Positions 55,227-63,889 of a stretch of 64,000 nucleotides of DNA are shown one piece after another. Position numbers and translations under genes: made by a program. Within the stretch, counting starts at the first letter, position 1; each line of letters begins with the position of its first letter. The stretch lies in assembly GCF_026586795.1 (NCBI RefSeq), contig NZ_JAPFGY010000009.1:1-64000 (forward strand). Direction: 5' to 3'. This DNA comes from Erythrobacter sp. WG. GTDB taxonomy: Bacteria; Pseudomonadota; Alphaproteobacteria; Sphingomonadales; Sphingomonadaceae. The notes beneath the pieces were generated by a model that worked only from the letters and a program-made list of their open reading frames with translations, was not told where the DNA came from and did not search any database.

Positions 55227-56630
55227 TCAGCTCTCCAGCTGGCGCAGCAGGCTTCTGACGTCGCCGTCCATGTCGGCATCGCGCTGGCGCAGGTCCTCGA
55301 TGAGGCGCACCGCGTGGATCACCGTCGAGTGGTCGCGCCCGCCGAACTTGCGGCCGATCTCCGGGTAGGAACGCGGCGTGAGCACCTTGGAGAGGTACAT
55401 CGCCACCTGCCGCGGGCGCACCACCGCGCGGGCGCGGCGCTTGGAGCTCATCTCGGAGCGGTCGATGCGGTAGAACTGGCAGACCGTGCGCTGGATCTCG
55501 TCGATGGTGATGCGGCGCCGGTTGGCCGAGAGGATGTCGGTGAGCTGCTCCTCGGCGAGTTGCAACGAGACATCCTGGCCCGTCAGCTGCGCATAGGCGA
55601 TCAGCTTGTTGAGGCCGCCCACCAGCTCGCGCACGTTGCGGGTGATGGTGCGGGCGAGGAAGTCCACGACGTCCTCGGGCACGGAGAGTGGCGCGAAGCG
55701 GACCAGCTTGCTGACGAGGATCTTCTTCCTCAGCTCGATGTCGGCGGGCTGGATGTCGGCGACGAGGCCCATCGACAGGCGACTGAGGAGGCGCGGCTCG
55801 ACCCCGTCGAGCGCCTGCGGGGCACGGTCGGCGGCGAACACCAGCCGCTTGCCCTCGGCGAGCAGCGCGTCGATCGTGTAGAGCAGCTCTTCCTGCGCGC
55901 TCGCCTTGCCGATGATGAACTGGATGTCGTCGACCAGCAGCAGGTCGAAGGACCTGAGGCGCGCCTTGAACTCGATCGTCTGGCTCGACTTCAGCGCCTG
56001 GACGAATTCGACCATGAAGCGCTCGGCCGAGCAGTAGAAGATGCGCGCCCGGGGGTGGGCGTGGAGATAGCCGTGGCCGATCGCATGGAGCAGGTGGGTC
56101 TTGCCCTGACCCGTCGCCGCCTTGAGGTAGAGCGGCGAGAACTGCGGCTGTTCGAGCGCGGCCATGCGCTGCGCCGCGTTGCAGGCGAGGACGTTCGCCT
56201 CGCCGGTGACGAAGGCGGCGAAGGTCAGCGAGGGATCAAGGCCCACCGACGAGGTGAAGGTCGCATCGCCCAGCGCGCCTGCCGCCATGGCAATGGCGCT
56301 CGCGCCGTCGTTGGCGGGTCGGCGGCCATCGTCGAGACGCAGGTCGGGCAGCTGGCGGCGGCCCGGGTGGACCATGATGTTGACCTTGCGCACTTCCGAG
56401 CGCGCGATGCTCCAGGCGAGCTGGAGCCGGTCGTGGAAACGATCACGCACCCAGTTGGCAGAAAACTCGGTCGGCAGGTACAGGTCGAGCGTGCCGCACT
56501 CGCGGTTCAGCGCGCCCAGCTGGATCGGCTTGATCCACTGGCTGTGCAGCTGGTGGCCCAGATCCTTGCGCAGGCCCTGGCTGATATCGGACCAATCGGC
56601 GGCGAGATTAACGGCTTCGGCATCTTCCAT
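55227..56630 (-). CDS. dnaA: Chromosomal replication initiator DnaA
   Basis: Origin-binding AAA+ protein (467 aa from ATG 56630). Domain I is SQGLRKDLGHQLHSQWIKPI. The AAA domain has Walker A ATGQGKTHLLHAIGHGYL (Ala where the first Gly is usual) and Walker B LLLVDDIQFIIGK. Domain IV recognises DnaA boxes with RPRQVAMYLSKVLTPRSYPE and FGGRDHSTVIHAVRLIEDL. A GTG at 56684 in frame, with GGGGAT upstream, is an alternative start adding 18 residues. Downstream lies the REPIN-like element. Confidence 0.96.
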   Translation of the reverse strand: MEDAEAVNLAADWSDISQGLRKDLGHQLHSQWIKPIQLGALNRECGTLDLYLPTEFSANWVRDRFHDRLQLAWSIARSEVRKVNIMVHPGRRQLPDLRLDDGRRPANDGASAIAMAAGALGDATFTSSVGLDPSLTFAAFVTGEANVLACNAAQRMAALEQPQFSPLYLKAATGQGKTHLLHAIGHGYLHAHPRARIFYCSAERFMVEFVQALKSSQTIEFKARLRSFDLLLVDDIQFIIGKASAQEELLYTIDALLAEGKRLVFAADRAPQALDGVEPRLLSRLSMGLVADIQPADIELRKKILVSKLVRFAPLSVPEDVVDFLARTITRNVRELVGGLNKLIAYAQLTGQDVSLQLAEEQLTDILSANRRRITIDEIQRTVCQFYRIDRSEMSSKRRARAVVRPRQVAMYLSKVLTPRSYPEIGRKFGGRDHSTVIHAVRLIEDLRQRDADMDGDVRSLLRQLES

Positions 56631-56776
56631 CAGATGTTCGTCGGCATGGCGGCCGGCAACGCGCGCCTTGTCAGTCCTGTGCACAAGCTCATCCCCAATT
56701 CACACGCGGTCCGCGCAGCCATGCGGCCACGCAAACACCTTCGACATCCCACTGCGACAGGCACTGCCTTTCCCTA

Positions 56777-56799
56777 CCGCGGAATCATCGATTCCGCGG
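56777..56799. promoter_or_regulatory. 23-base palindrome upstream of dnaA
   Basis: CCGCGGAATC-ATC-GATTCCGCGG, perfect ten-base arms around a three-base loop, 147 bases upstream of the dnaA start. Each arm contains a GANTC site. It could be a protein binding site or an RNA hairpin in the dnaA leader; no T-run follows on either strand. Confidence 0.6.
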
Positions 56800-56999
56800 A
56801 ACCCCCCTGTCGGCCAGTTTGTAAAACACCCGGACTGTCCCGCGCCGGGTGGAGGTCCTTGTTAGGAAGCCTCGGCGGCTTTGCGCAAGCGCGGACTTTT
56901 AAAAAAAGTGAAATATTCAGGTTGACTCGGTGCTGTGCCGCAGACTTGCGTTGAAGCCTTTGAAATTGTTGAAAAACACTCGGTCAGCCATCGCGAATC
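56782..56999. promoter_or_regulatory. dnaA upstream region with clustered GANTC (CcrM) sites
   Basis: GAATC at 56782, GATTC at 56790, GACTC at 56924 and GAATC at 56995 fall within 218 bases. At this base composition well under one would be expected. In Caulobacter, CcrM methylation of GANTC controls dnaA and other cell-cycle promoters. The surrounding 56631-57054 region is A+T-richer (a TTTTAAAAAAAG run near 56897) and holds no gene. The dyad TCGCGA-A-TCGCGA lies at 56991-57003. Confidence 0.6.
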
Positions 57000-57054
57000 G
57001 CGAGAATTCCTAGGATTTGCTACTGAGTGGGCGGTTGCAGTTTGCACAAGCAAA

Positions 57055-57081
57055 GGGGCCGCGCCCGAAGAGCGCGGCCCC
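57055..57081 (-). terminator. Terminator hairpin downstream of rpsT
   Basis: GGGGCCGCGC (57055-57064) and GCGCGGCCCC (57072-57081) are exact inverted repeats with a seven-base loop. On the reverse strand the stem is followed by TTTG. It lies 66 bases after the rpsT stop. Confidence 0.75.
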
Positions 57082-57147
57082 GCTAAATCCTCGAACCCTC
57101 CCGAAGCGGGAATCCTGCTTCAGGTTAGGACCGAATCGCGTCCCGAA

Positions 57148-57408
57148 TCAGAGCGTCGCGACGCGGCGCGTCAGGCGCGACATCTTGCGCGCCACGGTGT
57201 TCTTGTGGAGCACGCCACGCGCCACGCCGCGGGCCATCTCCGGCTGGGCCGCCTTGAGCGCCGCGGCAGCCGCTTCCTTGTCGCCCGCTTCGCAGGCCGC
57301 TTCGACCTTCTTGATGAAGCTGCGGATGCGGCTGATCCGCGCGCCGTTGATGGCGGCGCGGTTGGCATTGCGGATGATGCGCTTCTTGGCTTGCGGCGTA
57401 TTGGCCAT
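57148..57408 (-). CDS. rpsT: 30S ribosomal protein S20
   Basis: Basic primary 16S-binding protein (86 aa). [40 protein letters not shown] and the closing [18 protein letters not shown] are diagnostic. The ATG at 57408 gives the standard N-terminus. It lies downstream of mutM, between it and dnaA, the typical Sphingomonadales order. Confidence 0.97.
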   Translation of the reverse strand: MANTPQAKKRIIRNANRAAINGARISRIRSFIKKVEAACEAGDKEAAAAALKAAQPEMARGVARGVLHKNTVARKMSRLTRRVATL

Positions 57409-57583
57409 GATGTCTCGTCTGTCTCGCGTTTGGTTCGGGGCCGCGGCAAGCGACCGGGGATGGGGTGGCGGTGTGCTCGAAAAAGGGCGAGCGGACGCAG
57501 GGCCCAACCGCCGGAAAGCGGCGCACATAGTCAGAATGGCCCCGAAGGTCAACGATTCCCTTGGAGCCTTGCGCGAGCGGGCC

Positions 57584-58399
57584 TCACTTCTGGCAAACGG
57601 GACAGTACCATGTGCTGCGCCCGCCCTGCGCGATGCGCCTGATCGTCCCGCCGTCCGCGCGCCGACAGGGCTCGCCGTCGCGGCCGTAGACGTCGAAGGA
57701 AGAGGCGAAGTAGCCGAGCTCGCCATCGGGCCGGGCATAGTCGCGCAAGGTCGAGCCGCCGTCGCGGATCGAGGCCTCGAGCACCGCGACGATCGCGGGC
57801 ACGAGCCTTGCAAGCTGCGGCCCGGTGACCTTGCCAGCGGGCTTGGTGGGCCGGATGCCCGCCCGCCACAGCGCCTCGCACACGTAAATATTGCCGAGCC
57901 CGGCGACGATCCGCTGGTCGAGGAGGGCGAGCTTGATCGAGAGCACCTTGCCCTTCAGCGCGGCCTTGAGATGCGCCGCCGTCAGCCCCGGCCCCAGCGG
58001 CTCCGGCCCGAGCGCGGCGAACTGCGGCCAAGCCTCCAGCGCCTCGGTCGCCACCAGGTCGACCGAACCGAAGCGCCGCGGATCGCACAGCGCGAAGCGG
58101 TGCGCGGCGGTGTCTAGCAGCAGGTGATCGTGGCTGTCCGGCGTCTCGGGATCGATCCGCCAGCGCCCGCTCATACCGAGGTGGAAGATCATCGTCATGT
58201 CGCGGTCGAGGTGCACGAGGCCGTACTTGGCCCGCCGCCCGAGCGCGGTGATGGTGGCGCCAGTCATCACCTGCACGAGATCGGCGGGGAAGGGGCGGCG
58301 CAGGTCCGCGCGGTTCAGCGTCACGCGGGTGATCCGCTCGCCCTCGAGGAACCGGGCGAGGCCGCGGACGGTGGTCTCGACTTCGGGGAGTTCAGGCAT
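57584..58399 (-). CDS. mutM: Formamidopyrimidine-DNA glycosylase, variant zinc finger
   Basis: Removes 8-oxoguanine and other oxidised purines (271 aa). N-terminal catalytic [14 protein letters not shown] (Pro1, Glu2), Lys in [10 protein letters not shown], helix-two-turn-helix [20 protein letters not shown]. The C-terminal finger reads [30 protein letters not shown]: Cys245 is followed by Ala248 where the second zinc Cys belongs, while C266 and C269 remain. Asp249 may substitute. Otherwise complete. Confidence 0.94.
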   Translation of the reverse strand: MPELPEVETTVRGLARFLEGERITRVTLNRADLRRPFPADLVQVMTGATITALGRRAKYGLVHLDRDMTMIFHLGMSGRWRIDPETPDSHDHLLLDTAAHRFALCDPRRFGSVDLVATEALEAWPQFAALGPEPLGPGLTAAHLKAALKGKVLSIKLALLDQRIVAGLGNIYVCEALWRAGIRPTKPAGKVTGPQLARLVPAIVAVLEASIRDGGSTLRDYARPDGELGYFASSFDVYGRDGEPCRRADGGTIRRIAQGGRSTWYCPVCQK

Positions 58400-58576
58400 C
58401 TTGCTTGTGTTCGCTTTCGCTCACGGACCGCGCCGCCGGCTCCCCGGCCCTTCCGACCGGAGCCTACCGGGACATCATCCGGGTGGAAGGGCGGGGGGCG
58501 GGCGGCGCGGCGAACGCAACTCCGATTGCCTCTATCACCCTTTGCCTATGGGGCAATTCCCTCTAGGGAACCGCGC

Positions 58577-59332
58577 ATGAGCGACACCACCGACGAAACC
58601 GTCTCCTTCGGCTACCAGCAAGTCACCCCGCAGGAAAAGACCCGCAAGGTCGGCGAGGTCTTCTCCAGCGTCGCGAAGAAGTACGACATCATGAACGATG
58701 CGATGTCGGGCGGGATGCACCGGCTGTGGAAGGACCGCTTCGTGCGCCGCGTGAAGCCCCGGCCCGGCGAGCAGATCCTCGACATGGCGGGCGGCACCGG
58801 GGACATCGCGTTCCGCATGGCCGCCCGCGGCGCGCACATCACGGTCGCCGACATCAACCAGGACATGCTCGACGTCGGCGCCGAACGCGCGCTGGAGCGG
58901 GGTTTCTCGGAGGAGGACGGCAGCCTCGTCTTCACCCGCCAAAACGCCGAGGAGGTGACCTTTGCCTCGAACAGCTTCGACGCCTACACCATCGCCTTCG
59001 GCATCCGGAACGTCACCCACATCGACCGCGCCCTGAAGGAGGCGCTCAGGGTGCTGCGCCCCGGCGGGCGGTTCTTCTGCCTCGAGTTCTCGACCGTCGA
59101 GTGGTCGGGGCTGAAGGAGGCCTACGACCTCTATTCCGAGCACCTGCTGCCGCGCATGGGCCAGGCGATCGCGGGGGACGCGGATTCCTACCGCTATCTC
59201 GCCGAATCGATCCGCAAGTTCCCGCCGATGCCGGCCTTCGAGCAGATGATCGCCGGCGCGGGCTTCGCCAACACCCGGGTCGAGCCGATCATGGGCGGGC
59301 TGGTGGCGATCCATTCGGGGTGGAAGATTTGA
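58577..59332 (+). CDS. ubiE: Ubiquinone/menaquinone C-methyltransferase UbiE
   Basis: SAM-dependent methyltransferase of quinone synthesis (251 aa). Start region VSFGYQQVTPQEKTRKVGEV, SAM site ILDMAGGTGDIAFRMAARGA, AFGIRNVTHIDRALKEALRV and FFCLEFSTVEW are all family blocks. Divergent from mutM; followed after the repeat element by ubiB, the usual pairing. Confidence 0.97.
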   Translation: MSDTTDETVSFGYQQVTPQEKTRKVGEVFSSVAKKYDIMNDAMSGGMHRLWKDRFVRRVKPRPGEQILDMAGGTGDIAFRMAARGAHITVADINQDMLDVGAERALERGFSEEDGSLVFTRQNAEEVTFASNSFDAYTIAFGIRNVTHIDRALKEALRVLRPGGRFFCLEFSTVEWSGLKEAYDLYSEHLLPRMGQAIAGDADSYRYLAESIRKFPPMPAFEQMIAGAGFANTRVEPIMGGLVAIHSGWKI

Positions 59333-59350
59333 GCGGTGCGCCTGAATTCT

Positions 59351-59468
59351 CCCCTCCCGCTCGCGGGAGGGGCCGGGGGTGGGCGTGGGCCGTAGCGGCC
59401 CACCCCGCTGCGACTAGGCTCGCCTGCGGCTCGCCAAGTCTCGCTGCCCCTCCCGCAAGCGGGAGGAG
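59351..59468. repeat. REPIN-like element between ubiE and ubiB
   Basis: CCCCTCCCGC-TC-GCGGGAGGGG (59351-59372) and CCCCTCCCGC-AA-GCGGGAGGAG (59447-59468) are separated by a GGGGGTGGGCG...CCACCCC spacer with its own inverted symmetry. It is the same design as 55132-55218. The terminal GGGAGGAGG directly serves as the ribosome site region of ubiB. Confidence 0.75.
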
Positions 59469-59478
59469 GTAGGGCATC

Positions 59479-61035
59479 ATGACCTCCTCTCTCGTCCACC
59501 TCTCCCGCCTGTTCCGCTGGGGCGTCACGCTCGCGCGGCGTCGCGCGCTGGTGGGGATCGAGAACGATCCCAACGCGCCCGCCGCCGTGCGCCAGTTCGT
59601 CCGCCTCGCGCGCCTCGCAACGATGACCGGCAAGCGCGGCAAGCCCGACTATGCGGGCGCCTTCCGCGCCATCGGCCCGGCGGCGATCAAGCTCGGGCAG
59701 AGCCTCGCCACCCGGCCCGACCTCGTCGGCGAGGAGGCGGCGAACAACCTCCTGTCCCTTCAGGACAGTCTCCCCCCCGTACCCTTTGCGCAAATCCGCG
59801 CCGCCATCGAATCGAGCTTCGGCCAGTCGCTCGAGAACCTCTTTGCCGAGATCGACCCCGAGCCGGTCGGCGCGGCCAGCATCGCGCAGGTCCACAAGGC
59901 CGTCACGACCGACGGACGCAAGGTCGCGGTCAAGGTGCTGCGCCCGGGCATCCGCGAGAAGTTCGCGCGCGATATCCAGACCTATGAATGGGCGGCCGCC
60001 CATGTCGAGCAGATGGGCGGCGAGGCGCAGCGCCTGCGCCCGCGCCTGACCATCGCCAATTTCAAGCGCTGGACCAATTCCGAGCTCGACCTGAGGCGCG
60101 AGGCCGCCTCGGCTTCCGAACTCGCCGAGCAGATGGCGGGCGTCCCCGGCTACCGTATCCCGCAGATCGACTGGGACCGCACCAACGGGCGGGTGATGAC
60201 GGTCGAATGGATCGACGGGATCAAGATCAGCCGCACCGACGAGCTGCGCGCGCGCGGCCACGACCTCGCCGCGATCTCCGAGCGGCTCGTCATCAGCTTT
60301 CTCACCCAGGCGATCAGCACCGGCTTCTTCCACGCCGACATGCACCAGGGGAACCTGTTCGTGGAGGACGACGGCACGATCGTCGCCATCGACTTCGGGA
60401 TCATGGGCCGCATCGACCGCCGCGCGCGCCAATGGCTCGCCGAGATCCTCTACGGTCTCACCACCGGCAACTACCAGCGAGTCGCCGAGATCCATTTCGA
60501 GGCGCAATACGTGCCCTCCTACCACTCGGTCGGCGAATTCGCGACGGCGCTGCGCGCCGTGGGCGAGCCGATGCGGGGCAAGCCTGTGAAGGAGCTTTCG
60601 GTCGGTCAGATGCTCGACGGGCTCTTCGCCATCACCCGCGACTTCGACATGCAGACCCAGCCGCACCTGCTGCTGCTGCAAAAGACGATGGTGATGGTCG
60701 AAGGCATCGCCACCCAGCTCAACCCCGACATCAATATGTGGGACACCGCCGCACCCTATGTGCGCGAATGGATCCGTGACGAGCTGGGGCCGGAAGCGGC
60801 GCTCGCTCAGCGCATCAAGGACGATACCGAGACCCTGCTGCGCCTGCCGGGACTGATCCGCCGGCTGGAGGAGAAGTTCCCGCCGAAGGGCGGGGCACCC
60901 GAAGCGCCGCCGCTCCCCGAGATCGTGCTGCTCACCGACAAGCGCGAGGGGAGCGGCTGGTTCGGCTATCTCGTGGCCGCGCTGGCAGGCGGGGGCGCGA
61001 TGTGGGGCGCATTGGCAGCCGGCTGGATCGGATGA
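59479..61035 (+). CDS. ubiB: UbiB-family kinase-like protein of ubiquinone synthesis
   Basis: Atypical protein-kinase-like ATPase (518 aa) that supports ubiquinone biosynthesis at the membrane. The family motif KxGQ is in GPAAIKLGQSLATRPDLVGE. An Ala-rich loop lies at PVGAASIAQVHKAV, with AVKVLRPG holding the ATP-site Lys. The catalytic loop is FFHADMHQGNLFVEDDGTIV, with DFGIMGRID. Two C-terminal membrane helices (YLVAALAGGGAMWGALAAGW). ATGA overlap with the next gene. Confidence 0.95.
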   Translation: MTSSLVHLSRLFRWGVTLARRRALVGIENDPNAPAAVRQFVRLARLATMTGKRGKPDYAGAFRAIGPAAIKLGQSLATRPDLVGEEAANNLLSLQDSLPPVPFAQIRAAIESSFGQSLENLFAEIDPEPVGAASIAQVHKAVTTDGRKVAVKVLRPGIREKFARDIQTYEWAAAHVEQMGGEAQRLRPRLTIANFKRWTNSELDLRREAASASELAEQMAGVPGYRIPQIDWDRTNGRVMTVEWIDGIKISRTDELRARGHDLAAISERLVISFLTQAISTGFFHADMHQGNLFVEDDGTIVAIDFGIMGRIDRRARQWLAEILYGLTTGNYQRVAEIHFEAQYVPSYHSVGEFATALRAVGEPMRGKPVKELSVGQMLDGLFAITRDFDMQTQPHLLLLQKTMVMVEGIATQLNPDINMWDTAAPYVREWIRDELGPEAALAQRIKDDTETLLRLPGLIRRLEEKFPPKGGAPEAPPLPEIVLLTDKREGSGWFGYLVAALAGGGAMWGALAAGWIG

Positions 61036-62147
61036 CGCGGGCCTCGCGCGCATCGCTCCTCGAGCGGTGGGACGCGCTGGGACGGCCTTTCGCACGATTG
61101 CCGCGCCGGGGCGCGATGCTGATGCTGGCGGCGCTCGCGGCAGCGATGGCGTGGAGTGCCTTCGCGGTCGTGCCCCGAGGCGGCGATGCAGCCACGACGA
61201 GCGCCTCCTCGAGCGCGGCCTCCGCGCCGCGGAAAGGCAGCGGCGACCTTGCCCTCTACGCCGCCATCCACGCCCGAATGGCGAGGGGCGAGGGCTATTA
61301 CGACGCCGCATTCGCCGAGCACCGCGCGCGCAATTACCCCACGCAACCTTTCGTCGCGGTGCGCCTGCCGACGCTGGCATGGCTCCAGATCGCGGTGGGG
61401 CTTGGGGGGGTGCGCTATTGTATGATCGGGCTGGTCGCGGCGAGCCTCTTCGCGCTGCATCGTGGTTTGCGGGGCATCGCGGCGTGGCACGAGGAGGCGC
61501 TTGCGCTGGTGATCCTGGCGCTGGGCGGGGCGGCGGTGATGGCTCTACGCGCGGGGCTGATCCACGAGCTGTGGGCGGGACTGTGTCTGACCCTCGCGCT
61601 GCTGCTCTACCGCGAACACCGCTGCGCGCCGGCACTCCTCGCCGCCGCGGGCGCGTTGGCGGTGCGCGAGCTGGCGCTGCCCTTCGTCCTGCTGTGGCTG
61701 GCCTTCGCCCTCGCCGGCAAGCGCTGGCGCGAGGCGGCGGGGGTGGTGGGGCTGCTCCTGGCCTTTGCTGTCGGCATGGCGCTGCACTTCATGGCGGTGG
61801 ATGCCCTGCGCCTGCCGGGCGATCCCGTCTCGCAGGGGTGGAGCGCTTTCGCCGGTGCCGCCCTGCCCCTCACCGCGGTGTGGCGGCTGACCGGGCTTCA
61901 CGACCTGCCGCTCGCGCTCGGTGCGCCGCTGGCGATCCTCCCGCTGCTTGGATGGCTTTCGCTCGGCGGCCGCTTGGGGCTGCTCGCCGCGCTGTGGTTT
62001 GCAGGGCTCGGCCTGATGACAGCGCTGTTCGCGCGGCCCGAGAATTACTACTGGGTGCAGCTGGCCCTGCCCGCCTACGGCATCGGCCTCGCCTTCGCCC
62101 CCCGCGCGCTCGGCGAACTTGTGCGCGCGGCGGCAAGGCAAACTTAA
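61032..62147 (+). CDS. Polytopic membrane protein, GT-C-like
   Basis: A 371-residue protein with about nine transmembrane helices from residue 33 onward. The first extracytoplasmic loop, SGDLALYAAIHARMARGEGY then YDAAFAEHRARNYPTQP, with Asp in a DLALY context, resembles loop 1 of GT-C glycosyltransferases (GT39/GT87). A lipid-linked sugar transferase is therefore possible but unproven. It overlaps the ubiB stop as ATGA, which is unexpected company for such an enzyme. Confidence 0.6.
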   Translation: MTRASRASLLERWDALGRPFARLPRRGAMLMLAALAAAMAWSAFAVVPRGGDAATTSASSSAASAPRKGSGDLALYAAIHARMARGEGYYDAAFAEHRARNYPTQPFVAVRLPTLAWLQIAVGLGGVRYCMIGLVAASLFALHRGLRGIAAWHEEALALVILALGGAAVMALRAGLIHELWAGLCLTLALLLYREHRCAPALLAAAGALAVRELALPFVLLWLAFALAGKRWREAAGVVGLLLAFAVGMALHFMAVDALRLPGDPVSQGWSAFAGAALPLTAVWRLTGLHDLPLALGAPLAILPLLGWLSLGGRLGLLAALWFAGLGLMTALFARPENYYWVQLALPAYGIGLAFAPRALGELVRAAARQT

Positions 62148-62221
62148 CCAAGCTTTGCGAAGGCTGATGCAAAGCACTATGTCTGTCACCCCAAGGGCGA
62201 GGCGCGAGAGGCGGTAGCACA

Positions 62222-63889
62222 ATGAGCGTTGCGGAAGCGGACGCCGGTCACGGTCCGCGCATCCTGCTGGTCGTCGGCGGCGGCATCGCGGCCTACAAGG
62301 CCTGCGAGCTCGTGCGCCTGATCCGCAAGGGCGGCGGCGAGGTGACCTGCGTGCTCACCAAGGGCGGGCAGCAGTTCGTCACGCCCATGTCCCTCGCCGC
62401 GCTGAGCGAGAACCAGGTCTACACCAACCTCTTCGACCTCAAGAACGAGGCGGAGATGGGGCATATCCAGCTCTCGCGCGAGGCTGATCTCGTGGTCGTC
62501 TGCCCGGCGACCGCGGACCTTGTCGCCAAGATGGCGAACGGGATCGCCGACGATCTGGCGACGACGCTGATCCTCGCCACCGACAAGCCGGTGATGGCGG
62601 TGCCGGCGATGAACGTCAGGATGTGGGAACACGCCGCCACGCAGCGCAACATCGAATTGCTGAAAGCCGCCGGCGTCACCGTGCTCCACCCCGACAAGGG
62701 CGCGATGGCCTGCGGCGAGTTCGGCTATGGCCGCCTGCCCGAACCCGAGGCGATCTGGCACGCGATTGCCGACCATTTCGGCATCGCCGTGCCCGAGCCC
62801 CAGCCGCAGCTCGCGCCACCGCTTTTCGAAGTCGAGGCGCTCGAGCCCGAGGAGGAGGATGACGGCGCTGCCGCCATGCCCGAAGGCAAACTCGGCGGTT
62901 TCCTGTCGCGCATCATCCCGCGCTCCACCGCCAAGCGCAGCCATGCCGAGATCGAGGCCGAATACGAGGATCTCCCCGCGCCCGACCTTGCCGATTTCCC
63001 GCTGCCCGAGGCCGAGCCCGCCCCCGATTTCGCGCCCGATTTTTCCGGTCCGCTGCTGGCCAAGAAAGGCAAGGCCGGCGCCGCCCCGCCGATCGACCTC
63101 GCCGCGCTCAACCACGTCATCGACCCGCGCAAGGCCCCGCCCGAACAGCTCGCCCCGGCCGTGCCCGACCCCATCGAGGCAGAGCTCGGCGCCGTGGCGG
63201 AGGGCGCGGACTTCGGCATCGCCGCATCGCACCGTCCGCTTGCCGGGCGGCACGTTCTGGTCACCGCCGGGCCGACCTGGGAGGCGCTGGACCCGGTGCG
63301 CTACATCGCCAACCGATCGAGCGGGAAGCAGGGCTTCGCCATCGCCGCCGCCGCCGCCGCGCTGGGCGCGCGGGTGACATTGGTGGCAGGGCCGGTCGCC
63401 CTGAAGACCCCGGCGGGCGTGCGCCGCGTCGATGTCGAGAGCGCGCTCGACATGGCCGAGGCGGTGCGCCGCGCGCTTCCCGCCGATGTCGCGGTGATGG
63501 TCGCCGCTGTTGCCGACTGGCGCCCGAAGGACTACCGGGCCGAGAAGATCAAGAAACGCGGCGACGCCCCGCCGGCGCTGATGCTGACCGAGAACCCCGA
63601 CATCCTCACCAACCTTGCCGGGGCCCCGCGCCGCCCGGAACTGGTGATCGGCTTTGCCGCCGAGACCGACAACGTGCTCGAACACGCCAAGGCGAAGCGC
63701 AAGCGCAAGGGCGCCGACTGGATTGTCGCCAACGATGTTTCGGGGGACGTGATGGGCGGCGACAACAACCGCGTCGCGATCATCAGTGCCGACGGGGTCG
63801 AGACGCTCGAGGAAATGCCCAAGGCTGCCGTTGCCATGGCGCTGGTCGAGCGGATCGCCGCATCGCTGCGTGCCGAGGCCGCCGAGTGA
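62222..63889 (+). CDS. coaBC: Bifunctional CoaBC with enlarged acidic linker
   Basis: Makes 4'-phosphopantetheine in coenzyme A synthesis (555 aa, about 150 more than usual). CoaC half, residues 1-188: [20 protein letters not shown], active His81 in [23 protein letters not shown] and Cys164 in ACGEFGYGR. CoaB half from about 341: [45 protein letters not shown]. Between them is a Pro/Glu/Asp-rich linker (about 190-338). The GTG start of dut overlaps its stop. Confidence 0.94.
   Translation: MSVAEADAGHGPRILLVVGGGIAAYKACELVRLIRKGGGEVTCVLTKGGQQFVTPMSLAALSENQVYTNLFDLKNEAEMGHIQLSREADLVVVCPATADLVAKMANGIADDLATTLILATDKPVMAVPAMNVRMWEHAATQRNIELLKAAGVTVLHPDKGAMACGEFGYGRLPEPEAIWHAIADHFGIAVPEPQPQLAPPLFEVEALEPEEEDDGAAAMPEGKLGGFLSRIIPRSTAKRSHAEIEAEYEDLPAPDLADFPLPEAEPAPDFAPDFSGPLLAKKGKAGAAPPIDLAALNHVIDPRKAPPEQLAPAVPDPIEAELGAVAEGADFGIAASHRPLAGRHVLVTAGPTWEALDPVRYIANRSSGKQGFAIAAAAAALGARVTLVAGPVALKTPAGVRRVDVESALDMAEAVRRALPADVAVMVAAVADWRPKDYRAEKIKKRGDAPPALMLTENPDILTNLAGAPRRPELVIGFAAETDNVLEHAKAKRKRKGADWIVANDVSGDVMGGDNNRVAIISADGVETLEEMPKAAVAMALVERIAASLRAEAAE

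Noticed and set aside
56631-57147. Possible chromosomal origin next to dnaA
   Set aside because: Only weak partial matches to TTATCCACA were seen (for example TTGTGCACA near 56680). In many alphaproteobacteria the origin is not at dnaA. No cluster of DnaA boxes could be supported.
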